Shown here piece after piece: positions 26,841 through 41,100 of a stretch of 64,000 nucleotides of DNA. The stretch comes from an uncultured Verrucomicrobiota bacterium (lineage in GTDB: Bacteria > Verrucomicrobiota > Verrucomicrobiia > Opitutales > Opitutaceae): assembly GCA_903869675.1 (NCBI GenBank), contig CAIQAB010000006.1, forward strand, positions 26,654 through 90,653, read 5' to 3'. How positions within the stretch are numbered: the stretch's first letter is position 1; every line of letters starts with the position of its first letter. The position numbers were made by a program, and so were the translations under genes. The notes under the pieces are model-generated. The model did not search any database. It was not told the DNA's origin and saw only the letters and a list, made by a program, of their open reading frames with translations.

Positions 26841-27818
26841 ATGCAACCACGTGCCTTCCCCGCCGGCCCGGCCGGACGACTCGTCGCCCACCACGGCATG
26901 GCTCTCATCCCAGAAGAAGGCGCGTGGTTTTCGCTCAACTACGTGAGCCCCGACCGGCTGGAAAACGCCGCACTGCCCGCGCGCTACGCCGGGGCTGGCA
27001 CCCGTCCAGCAGGCAGCGCCATCTACTCGCTCGTCACGCGAACTGATTTCTCCGCCCTGCACCGCCTGCGCACCGACGAGACTTGGCACTTCCACGCCGG
27101 AGATCCGGCCGAGTTGCTCCTGCTGCACCCGGAAGGCCGCGCAGAAGTGATTGCCTTTGGCGCCGACTCTCTCGGCGGCCAGCGCCCGCAGGTCACGGTG
27201 CCCGCCGGCACTTGGATGGCGGCGCGCCCGGCCCGGGACCACGCGGAGGCCTACACCTTTTTCGGCTGCACCCTCGCGCCCGGCTTCGATTACGGCGATT
27301 ACGAGCCAGGCTACCGGGATGAACTCCAGTCGGCCTACCCTGCTCAGGCCACGTTGATCGCCGCCCTCACCCGCCCTCATTTTTTCAACCGGTCCATCGC
27401 GGCAACTCCGCCCCCGCGAGGTATCGTTCCGGCCGTTACCGGACACGTCTTTAGCTGCGAAGAAGTCACTGCTCTCACCCTCGCGCCCGGCGTGGAGGTG
27501 AGGGAATTAATCGGCCGATTCACAGCTGGGCGCAGCGAAGCGCTCAGCTGCGCCCGATTCCGCCTCGCAGCGGGAGCGAGCAGCGGTTCGAGCCGCTACC
27601 TCGGCTCAGACGAATATTTTTTCATCGTTAGCGGCACTGGACTTATGACTCTCGCCAAGGGGGTATCATCGGTCGGCCCCGGCTCCGTGGTAGTGATCCC
27701 GCGCGGCGAACCCCACGCGCTGGTCGCCGACATGACGGGTCCGCTGGAGTTTCTCACGCTGCTCGCGCCGGCTTTTAACCCCAGCCACTACAGTCCCGAG
27801 ATACCCTTCTCAGCATGA
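26841..27818 (+). CDS. Two-domain cupin protein (Cupin_5/DUF985 plus C-terminal cupin)
   Basis: A 325-residue protein with two barrels. Residues about 10-165 match the DUF985/Cupin_5 family: SAIYSLVTRTDFSALHRL, TDETWHFHAGDPAELLLL and EAYTFFGCTLAPGFDYGDYE. Residues about 195-318 form a second, general cupin with a glycine-rich SGSSRYLGSDEYFFIVSGTG and VVVIPRGEPHALVA. Metal-binding histidines are reduced in the second barrel. DUF985 proteins usually consist of the first domain alone (about 150 residues), so this is a fusion. Function unknown; sugar epimerase-like or regulatory roles are possible. Its stop overlaps the start of the next gene (ATGA). Confidence 0.78.
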   Translation: MQPRAFPAGPAGRLVAHHGMALIPEEGAWFSLNYVSPDRLENAALPARYAGAGTRPAGSAIYSLVTRTDFSALHRLRTDETWHFHAGDPAELLLLHPEGRAEVIAFGADSLGGQRPQVTVPAGTWMAARPARDHAEAYTFFGCTLAPGFDYGDYEPGYRDELQSAYPAQATLIAALTRPHFFNRSIAATPPPRGIVPAVTGHVFSCEEVTALTLAPGVEVRELIGRFTAGRSEALSCARFRLAAGASSGSSRYLGSDEYFFIVSGTGLMTLAKGVSSVGPGSVVVIPRGEPHALVADMTGPLEFLTLLAPAFNPSHYSPEIPFSA

Positions 27819-28660
27819 AAACCCGCCCCTGTCTTTTTATCCTCGGTCTATTCCTGACCGGTCTCTTCGCCCGCGCGGCGGAAACTCGCATCGAGCTCGG
27901 CGGAGAGCTGAATGCCCGGTGGCTCAAGCCCGACGCCGGCTGGTCCGGCCGCGCCGTGCTCATGCTGCACGGTTTCGCCAGCGACAGCGAAGGGCCGGCT
28001 GACTCGCAACGCCGCCTTGCAGAAGCGCTGGCGGCGAGGGGCATCGCTTCGCTGCGGGTGAACTTCCGCGGCGAGGGTGATTCGGCCCGCACCGCCATCG
28101 AGTCGACCTGCACCGGGCGCGTCGCCGATACCGAAACAGCCCGGATCTGGGTGCTCGCGCAACCCGGCGTGGACCCGGCGCGACTGGGCGTCTTTGGCTG
28201 GAGTCTCGGCGGAGCCACCGCGCTCGGCGCGGCCGGCGCGCATCCGGATTGGTTTAAGGCAATGGTGCTTTGGTCGAGCGTCACCGGCGATGCCCACGCG
28301 ACCATGGCCGGCGGAGCGCTCGCCGCCGCCGCCGCGCAAGCCGAGGCCACCGGGACGGGTATCTGCGAAATCACCGGCTGGAAAACCGTCACGCTGCGCC
28401 GCGCATTTTTTGAGAGTTTCCGCGGGGTCGATCTCGACGCCGCGCTCGCCCGCCATGCGGGCAAATTCCTCAGCGTGCGCGGTTCCTCCGACTACCTGCC
28501 TCAACGCGAAGCCGAAATCCTGAAACTAGCGAAAGGCCGGCCGGCCGAGGCGATCATCATCGGCGGCGCCGACCACATTTTTAATGTATTCAACCCGGCC
28601 ACCGGCCACTTCGACCATGCCGTCCGCGCGACAGTTGAATGGCTCGACCGCGAATTGTGA
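27815..28660 (+). CDS. Secreted alpha/beta hydrolase
   Basis: A 281-residue protein with a signal peptide (CLFILGLFLTGLFARA). The fold is the serine hydrolase type: oxyanion region MLHGFASDSEGPADSQ, nucleophile elbow GWSLGGATALGAAG, and a C-terminal histidine in IIIGGADHIFNVF. It resembles prolyl oligopeptidase-like or acyl esterases (YitV/BAAT-like). The substrate is unknown. It overlaps the cupin gene by four bases and ends exactly where the convergent small membrane protein ends, with the two stops sharing a TGATCA junction. Confidence 0.85.
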   Translation: MKTRPCLFILGLFLTGLFARAAETRIELGGELNARWLKPDAGWSGRAVLMLHGFASDSEGPADSQRRLAEALAARGIASLRVNFRGEGDSARTAIESTCTGRVADTETARIWVLAQPGVDPARLGVFGWSLGGATALGAAGAHPDWFKAMVLWSSVTGDAHATMAGGALAAAAAQAEATGTGICEITGWKTVTLRRAFFESFRGVDLDAALARHAGKFLSVRGSSDYLPQREAEILKLAKGRPAEAIIIGGADHIFNVFNPATGHFDHAVRATVEWLDREL

Positions 28661-28975
28661 TCACCACCGCTGCTCTGTCCGCTTGCGCGTGAGCAGTATC
28701 CAAATTCTGGCGAGAAACCAGCCGGGCGCAAAAAGCAGGACAAACAACCGCAGCGCAAAAAATCCGGGCATACCGAGTAGAGCGAGCCGCCCACCCGGGC
28801 CCGCTGAGAGGATCGATTCGGGCACTGAGAACCGTGCGAGCGCAAAGCTCGCAAAAAAGTGCAACACATACACCGCCGCGAGCTCTAGAGTAATGCGCCG
28901 AAGCGTCGGGGCCGGCCGCACCAGGCGTGACTCCCACCATTTTTGCCGCCAAGGTTTACGCGCGGTAGTCCTCAT
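28661..28975 (-). CDS. Small membrane protein of unknown function
   Basis: A 104-residue basic protein with two predicted hydrophobic helices, about residues 31-50 and 67-92 (ALLGMPGFFALRLFVLLFAP). The N-terminus is rich in Arg, Lys and Trp, which favours a cytoplasmic N-terminus. I recognise no family. The start overlaps the stop of the larger membrane-anchored protein upstream by four bases (ATGA), so the two are translationally coupled and may form a complex. Confidence 0.65.
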   Translation of the reverse strand: MRTTARKPWRQKWWESRLVRPAPTLRRITLELAAVYVLHFFASFALARFSVPESILSAGPGGRLALLGMPGFFALRLFVLLFAPGWFLARIWILLTRKRTEQRW

Positions 28976-30171
28976 GGGGCCTCGGAGCGGGCGGTGAGCA
29001 TCACGAGCATGATCGCGTTGCCCAGCGGTCCAGCGGTCACGAAAACGCGTCGATCATCGCGCGCTACGGGCGTGCCCACCAGATGGGCGGTGCGGTAAAG
29101 CGAGACGAACAGCCGCCGATCGTCGAAAACCCGCGCCCCGCCGAGAGCAAAGCCAGTTGCGAACGGACTAATCCCGAAAATCAAAGGGCCGGAGTCGATC
29201 TCGCCGAAGCCAGGCGCGGCCGAGCCGATGTGGTGTTCATTCAAGTAGCCGAAACCCCAGAAGGAGTCGGCGCAGCGGTCGCGCACGGCCGCGAACAACG
29301 CACCCGACACCGCGCGCTCGCCGTAGGAGAGCAAAAAGGCCGCGAGCGCCGTGGCGCTGGCCCGGGCGGCGTCAGCCGGCTTGCCGTCGCGCGGATTCAT
29401 GGACTGGAAAAGCAGGCCGGAGCGCGGATCGAGCCAGGCTATGCTGAAACGGGCGAGGCCCGCCGGCGCCACCGCTGAATAATCCGCACCGGTGTTTCGT
29501 GCGTGCAAAAGGAGGGAGCTTAGCACGGCCGCGTTGTCCACCGGGTAGGCCTCAAGCGGATACGTCTCGAGGATACCGTGGCGGCTGGCCTGCAGGCGGC
29601 GGGCAAGCGCGGCCGAGACGCGATCGTTGAGATCAGCGAAACGCGAGTCCGGCACGACCAGTCGGTGCAGGGAGAGGGCAAGGTTGAGATAGCCGAGGTA
29701 GGCCGCGTGCCCCTGAGGGCCGTCGAGCGTAGCGAGCGGATCCTCCCTCCAGCGGACAGCATCAAAGGCCCGCATCCGCTCGGAGAGCATTTCGTCGATG
29801 GCGCGCTCGGCTGCCGGCAGAAACTCGGCCCGGTGATGGGGTTGCTGCATACAGACTTGAAGGAGGCCAAGCGCCGACATCTGGCAGGTGCCGAAGCGCC
29901 ACTCGTTTTTAAAAAGGTCGCCCTGCGCGACGAGGTCCTCCGCCTTTTCGCCAGACTCCACGTGGGCGGCCACCGTGCGGGCGTGGGCAAGGACCAGGCT
30001 CTTGTCGTTCGCCAGCCAGCGCGTGGCGTCCCGGCCGCACCAGGCACGCGGCAGGATCATGGCAATCAGGAGAATGAGCAGCGCCGCCACCGGCCAACGC
30101 ACCCACCACCGCGAATATTCCTCCGGCAGGCGCAGGGCGGCGATACGACGGATGAGAAAGTGGCGCGGCAT
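28972..30171 (-). CDS. Membrane-anchored alpha-helical protein, possible (alpha/alpha) toroid enzyme
   Basis: A 399-residue protein with one N-terminal anchor (WPVAALLILLIAMILPRAW, about residues 26-44) and a long soluble part outside the membrane. The soluble part has helix-turn repeats such as HAAYLGYLNLALSLHRL, LETYPLEAYPVDNAAVLSSL and DSGPLIFGISPFATGFALGG. These recall (alpha/alpha)6-barrel proteins, such as linalool dehydratase-like or glucanase-type toroids. I cannot confirm a family. It lies between aroE (17 bases) and the small membrane protein (4-base overlap), all on the minus strand. Confidence 0.65.
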   Translation of the reverse strand: MPRHFLIRRIAALRLPEEYSRWWVRWPVAALLILLIAMILPRAWCGRDATRWLANDKSLVLAHARTVAAHVESGEKAEDLVAQGDLFKNEWRFGTCQMSALGLLQVCMQQPHHRAEFLPAAERAIDEMLSERMRAFDAVRWREDPLATLDGPQGHAAYLGYLNLALSLHRLVVPDSRFADLNDRVSAALARRLQASRHGILETYPLEAYPVDNAAVLSSLLLHARNTGADYSAVAPAGLARFSIAWLDPRSGLLFQSMNPRDGKPADAARASATALAAFLLSYGERAVSGALFAAVRDRCADSFWGFGYLNEHHIGSAAPGFGEIDSGPLIFGISPFATGFALGGARVFDDRRLFVSLYRTAHLVGTPVARDDRRVFVTAGPLGNAIMLVMLTARSEAP

Positions 30172-30188
30172 GTTGGAGCAGAGTTTGG

Positions 30189-36129
<5,941 letters not shown>

Positions 36130-36138
36130 GTCGATCGC

Positions 36139-37086
36139 ATGCTGCCCGGTTATTGGACCCTCTTGGGCTTGGTGTTGCCCGTCTTTGCGGTGGTCGCGGC
36201 GGGGGCGGGCGCGCGCCGCGCGGGCTGGCTGCGCCCCGAGGCGGACGAGAGCCTGCTGAAGCTGGTGGTCAACCTGCTCTACCCCTGCCTGATTTTCAGC
36301 CACGTGCTGGGCAACGCCGCCCTGCGCGCGCCGGGCAACCTCCTGGCCGGGCCGGCGCTGGGCTTCGCCACCATGGCCGGGGGCATCGTCCTCGCCTATT
36401 GGGTCGCGAAAAAAGCGGGTTTAGCAGTGGGCGGCGGCCTGCGCACCTTTGCCTTCAGCGTCGGGATTTTCAACTACGGCTACATGGCGATCCCACTGGT
36501 CGAGGCACTCTTCGGCCGGGAGACGCTGGGGGTGCTGTTCGTCTTCAACGTCGGCTGCGAGGCGGCTATCTGGACCGTTGGCATCCTCATGCTCGCGGGC
36601 GTGCCGATGCGGACCGGCTGGCGGCGCGCGCTCAATCCGCCGGTCTATGCCCTGGCGGCGGCGATCGCGCTCAACCTTGGCGGGGCCGCTGCCTGGCTGC
36701 CGCCCGTAGTGCTGGAATCCATCCGCCTGATCGGGGTATGCGCGGTGCCGGTCGGCCTGCTGGTCATCGGCGCCACCCTAGTGGAATTTCTCGCCGAACC
36801 CCGGACGCTGGTGGACCGCAAGGTGACCCCGCTGGCCTGCGCCTTGCGGCTCGGCTTGATTCCGCTGGCGATGCTGGGCGCGGCGGCGTTCCTGCCGATA
36901 CCGCGCGAGTTGAAACAGGTGCTGGTCGTGCAGGCCGCGATGCCGGCCGGCATCCTGCCCATCGTGATCGCCAAACACCACGGCGGCCGCCCGCTGACCG
37001 CCGTGCAGGTGGTGCTCGGCACGACGGCGGCGGGCCTGTTCGTCGTGCCGCTGTGGTTAAAACTCGGTCTGCGCTGGATCGGCTAG
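36139..37086 (+). CDS. AEC (auxin efflux carrier) family transporter
   Basis: A 315-residue integral membrane protein with about ten predicted helices, as in the AEC family (PF03547). Family-like segments are LLKLVVNLLYPCLIFSHVLG, AFSVGIFNYGYMAIPLVEAL with NYGYMAIP in the first repeat, and QAAMPAGILPIVIAKHHGG in the second. Substrates of bacterial relatives include malate, malonate and other small organic acids, but none can be assigned here. It begins nine bases after rny, so it may share that transcript. Its stop overlaps the end of the transposase remnant on the other strand. Confidence 0.9.
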   Translation: MLPGYWTLLGLVLPVFAVVAAGAGARRAGWLRPEADESLLKLVVNLLYPCLIFSHVLGNAALRAPGNLLAGPALGFATMAGGIVLAYWVAKKAGLAVGGGLRTFAFSVGIFNYGYMAIPLVEALFGRETLGVLFVFNVGCEAAIWTVGILMLAGVPMRTGWRRALNPPVYALAAAIALNLGGAAAWLPPVVLESIRLIGVCAVPVGLLVIGATLVEFLAEPRTLVDRKVTPLACALRLGLIPLAMLGAAAFLPIPRELKQVLVVQAAMPAGILPIVIAKHHGGRPLTAVQVVLGTTAAGLFVVPLWLKLGLRWIG

Positions 37087-37448
37087 GCGAAGGTGCCGCA
37101 CCTGAGCCCGCGAAGGGTGGCGAGGTCGGCGCCCCAGTCGGCGAGTGGCGGGAGGGTTTTGGGTGGGGAGCGGCGTCTGCGGCCGGTGCGTGCGCGGTAG
37201 GAGGCGAGGTGCAGGGCGAGGAAGTTTTGGCCGCCGAGGACGGCGCCGTCGCTGAAGTGGCGGATGCGCTGGCGCAGGATGAGATGGCGGGGCAGGCGGC
37301 CCTTTTGGGCCACGGCGCTTTGGAGCGCATCGGCCGAGACGGTGCCTTTGCCCAGGCGGGCGGCGGAGCCGACGCCAAACAGGGTTACGGGGTAGTCGGC
37401 CTGGGCTTGGTCCCATTCGGGCGGGTGTTCTCCGCCGAGAATGAGGCG
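37083..37448 (-). pseudogene. C-terminal remnant of a REP-associated tyrosine transposase (RAYT)
   Basis: Reading the minus strand from 37448 gives about 120 residues to the stop at 37083. They contain EHPPEWDQAQADYPVTLFGV, then VGSAARLGKGTVSADAL, then LRQRIRHFSDGAVLGGQNF and ending in WGADLATLRGLRCGTFA. The 'FSDG-x-V-x-G' segment followed by R-x-R-T-G-R-R and a C-terminal L-R-x-L-R matches the end of REP-associated Y1 transposases. The catalytic N-terminal domain with its HUH and Tyr motifs is missing; instead the sequence joins directly to a duplicated RHS segment at 37445. It is therefore a dead fragment. The family call is from motif memory. Confidence 0.6.
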
Positions 37449-37791
37449 AAGGCCGGCACGGTGACTTGCCAGCTCTTGCGCAGCACCCCGCCGGTCGCGG
37501 CGTCCTCTGCGCGGAGGGTAAGGGTCTGTTCGCCACTGGCCATGGGAAGGACAGTGTCGAGCCGGTGCACGGAATCGAGGTCAAATTCCCGGCCGTTCAG
37601 CCAGGCGCGGTTGCCGGCGGGGGCGGCGTTGTAGTCGGCCTGCACCCGCAGGGCCGGGGCGTCGGCGACGAGTTGGTTGCGGCCGTTGGTCGTCCACGCG
37701 GTGGCGGCGGCGTCGCGGGCCTCGCCGCGCCGGTTGCCGCCGAGATCGTAGGCGTAGGCGTGGTCGGCCGGCTGGCCGGCGGGCGGGTTGG
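37445..37791 (-). pseudogene. Orphan fragment of RHS protein (direct repeat copy 1)
   Basis: 347 bases that match 39223-39569 inside the RHS gene with five mismatches and no gaps, in the same orientation. It encodes the same residues (for example DLGGNRRGEARDAAATAW and DSVHRLDTVLPMASGEQ) but has no proper start of its own and runs out of frame into the RAYT remnant. A short open frame (37385-37864) spans it. It probably arose by recent segmental duplication or rearrangement and could support homologous recombination with the intact gene. Confidence 0.85.
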
Positions 37792-37832
37792 CAGGCGGAT
37801 TTTGCATTTCTCGGAGCGACCCCATCAGTATT

Positions 37833-37858
37833 GGCCGTTTATATATAATGTAACGGCC
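37833..37858. repeat. Palindrome, possible REP-like element beside the RAYT remnant
   Basis: A perfect 7-base inverted repeat, GGCCGTT and AACGGCC, flanks a 12-base AT-rich centre (TATATATAATGT). It lies in the short AT-rich stretch between the duplicated RHS fragment and the small membrane protein. RAYT transposases are known to act on short palindromes, so it may be a leftover REP unit. It has no poly-T and is not a convincing terminator. Confidence 0.4.
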
Positions 37859-37882
37859 TGGCACCTTTTCAGACCCTGCATT

Positions 37883-38134
37883 TCATCCTGACCCCTTCAC
37901 TTGATCTCTTATTACAATAGCAATTGAAGTAATCGAAAATGGGAGGAAGTAATAAAGCTCCCCATTTGCAATAATTACATGCTTTAGGATAACGACCCCA
38001 GTAAAAGCAAAGAATAAGTATAAAAAAGCCGTGAGCATTACCTTTAAGAAAAGCCTCAGATGGCCTCTTCGTAACATATTAGAAAAATAACCGGATAAAA
38101 CTCCGGCAGCTAACCCTGTAAAGATCAATATCAT
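37883..38134 (-). CDS. Small membrane protein coupled to the RHS gene, candidate immunity protein
   Basis: An 83-residue protein with three predicted hydrophobic helices: residues 1-17 (ILIFTGLAAGVLSGYF), about 28-49 (LRLFLKVMLTAFLYLFFAF) and about 50-78. Its ATG overlaps the stop of the RHS gene by four bases, so it is translated together with it. Both this gene and the RHS 3' end are clearly AT-richer than their surroundings. Small genes in this position after polymorphic RHS toxins usually encode immunity proteins. A membrane immunity protein would fit a membrane-active tip. No family is recognised, and the role is inferred only. Confidence 0.65.
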   Translation of the reverse strand: MILIFTGLAAGVLSGYFSNMLRRGHLRLFLKVMLTAFLYLFFAFTGVVILKHVIIANGELYYFLPFSITSIAIVIRDQVKGSG

Positions 38135-41100
38135 TGGATTTCTGGGCCGATGCCCGAGCCAACAAGTTCAAGGACGGCAGATGCACCTGATGTTGGAAGC
38201 GAAGCAGTTATATTAGATAACACGGGATTCATCCCGGCGTTAATCATTTGCGATGTCATGTAAGCTGAACCAGCTCCAGATACAGCACCGCCGACAGTTG
38301 ATCCAATAAATGAGCCGACATTTAAAGATGCTTTGTAGCATGGGTCGCGTTTTTCTCGCATTTGGCCAGTAATGCCCTGCCCCACTATATTGCCTAAGCC
38401 GCCGATACTGGCATTAATAAGAGCAGTAGTCAGCAAGCCCTCGGAGGGGTCCAATAGCCCAATCGCTACTCCAGCCGCTGCTCCGATAGCTGCAGATGCT
38501 AGGGCTTCGGAGTAGGACCCGCCCTGAGCAAGTGAACCTAAGAAACCAGAAGTCGCTCCTGTGACACCGCCAATCACTGCTCCAATAGCAAAACGCCCAT
38601 CAGGATCTACGTAATTGGTCGGCGAATTCCGCACGTAGTTATATAAATTCGGGCCATCTGGACCAAGAGGCCCGATGGGGTCCCTGCTTAGCCATCGCGC
38701 GGTGTCGGCGTCGTAGGCGCGGAAACGGGTTAGATATAGACCCGTCGCCGCATGATAGTAATGACCGGTAAAACCGACTTCATAGTCTTCCGCCCCGGCC
38801 AATTTCACCCTCCTGCCGTAGGGGTCGAAAGTGTAGCTGGCGACGACGGCGTTGTTGCCATCGACGACCTCGCGGACACTGCCGAGGTGGTCTCTCGCAT
38901 AGTAACGCGCGACTTCCGCGCCGCCGATCTTGCGCATTTCACCCTGGCCGAAAAAGCGCCGCGTCACCGCGCCGTTCGCGTCGCGTTCCTGCAAGGGCTG
39001 GGCGCCGCCATCCCAGACCCATTGGCGGACCGTGGCCCCAGCGGCATCGGTTTCGCGGTAACGCTGGCCGAGGCTGTCGTAGTGGAAACGGCCCTCGACG
39101 GTGGTGCTAGAACCCCACGCGATGAGGCGGTCGCGGGCGTCCCATTTATGGAAACGCAGCACCACGCCGGCCTGGGTGATGCGGGTGAGGTTGCCGTTGG
39201 CGTCGTAGTCAAAGGTCTTCGGGGCGAAGGCCGGCACGGTGACTTGCCAGCTCTTGCGCAGCACCCCGCCGGTCGCGGCGTCCTCTGCGCGGAGGGTAAG
39301 GGTCTGTTCGCCACTGGCCATGGGAAGGACGGTGTCGAGCCGGTGCACGGAATCGAGGTCAAATTCCCGGCCGTTCAGCCAGGCGCGGTTGCCGACGGGG
39401 GCGGCATTGTAGTCGGCCTGCACCCGCAGGGCCGGGGCGTCGGCGACGAGTTGGTTGCGGCCGTTGGTCGTCCACGCGGTGGCGGCGGCGTCGCGGGCTT
39501 CGCCGCGCCGGTTGCCGCCGAGATCGTAGGAGTAGGCGTGGTCGGCCGGCTGGCCGGCGGGCGGGTTGGGCCCGGTGCGGCGGGCGGTTTTTAACTCGTC
39601 GGCCGGAGTGTAGCCAAAATCCCACTGGTCGGTCGCGCCATCGGAGCGGGTCTGGGCCCAGGCGGTGATGCGTCCGAGCAGGTGGTCTTGAGCGTAGCTT
39701 TGCGCGGAAACGACCGATAGGTCCGGTCGGCGGTGGGTGAGGGTTTCGAGCACAAAATCCTCGTTGAGCGGGCGGTAACCGAGGGCGAGGGCGAGACCGC
39801 CGGGTCGGCTGAAGCTGGCGAGCCGCCCGGACGCGCCGACGTAGCTGAGGGTGAAGACGCCGAGCGGGTTGTTGACCTCGGCGAGGCGCCCGAGCGCGTC
39901 GCGGCTCCACGTTTCGCTCTGGCCGGGCAGGGTGCGGCCGGCCGGGCGGCCGAGCTCGTCGTAAGTGTAGGCCACGGTGGCGGCGGGGAGCGGACCGGAT
40001 ACGGTGGCGAGCCGTCCGGCCCCGAGGGTGCCGACCGGGGCGGTGATCGGATGATAGGCGAAGTCGATGGCCGAGGCCACCGCGCCGCCGAGCCGGTCTT
40101 CGAGGCGGGTGAGGCGGGGGAAGACGGGGTCGAAAGTCAAAAACGTATCCGGCGTGGGTTCGGCCGAATCGGTGTGCAAGACAGCGGCGAGGCGGTCGTC
40201 CAAGGTGTGGCGGTAGGTGGTGCGCTGGCCGCGTGGATCGAGGTGGGTGGCTAGGCGGCCGGCGAGATCGTAGCCGTAGGCATGGGTATCGATCGGGCCG
40301 GTCGGCGCGTCGCCCTCGAAGTGGCGGCGGGTGAGGTTGCCGTTCACATCGTATTCGAAGCGGGTGACGCGGCCGGCGGGGTCGATGAGTTTTTCGAGCG
40401 CGCCGCAGCCGCACCAGACCAGGCGGGTGATGCGGTCGGCGGGATCGGTGATGGTCTCGGGGCGGCGCAAGGCGTCGTAGTCCACCACAGTGTAGCGGCC
40501 GGCGCGGTCGCGGAAAAGGTGCGGGTCGATACGGTCGTATTCGATTTCCTCGTAGGTGGCGTCGGGGTGGTCGATGCGGGTGAGATCGTCGAGCGCGTTG
40601 TAACTATAGACGAGGGTATGGCCGCTTTCGTCGGTGTAGGACCGCACGCGGCCCTGGGCGTCCCACGTGAAATGCAGGGTATCGCTCGTGCCTGAGAGCG
40701 GGCCGTCGATGCGCACGAGGTAGCCGGCGGCGAGGGGATCGAGGGTGGTGGCGGGGGTGAGGCCCTGGCCGGTGGGATGATACCAGTAGGTGGTGGTTTC
40801 GTTGCGGGCGTTGGTCGCGGTGCGGAGCTGGCCCTTGGCGTTGTAGGTGTAGGTGATGGTGCGGCGGGCGGCGTCGGTGACGGCGTGGTTGCGGTGGGGC
40901 ACGCCGGAGGCCCAATCGATCTCGGCGAGGGTTTGGTAGCTCCAGGACGCCGCGTCGGGGTTGTCGTAGTCCGGATCGGTGGGATCGCTCGGCCGGGCCA
41001 CGACCCGCTCCACCTTCACGAGGTCGATTTGATTGGAGGCGTAGGTGAGGCGGACTTCTCGGCCTTCGGGGTCGCGGTAACGGGTGGGGTGGCCCTTGGC

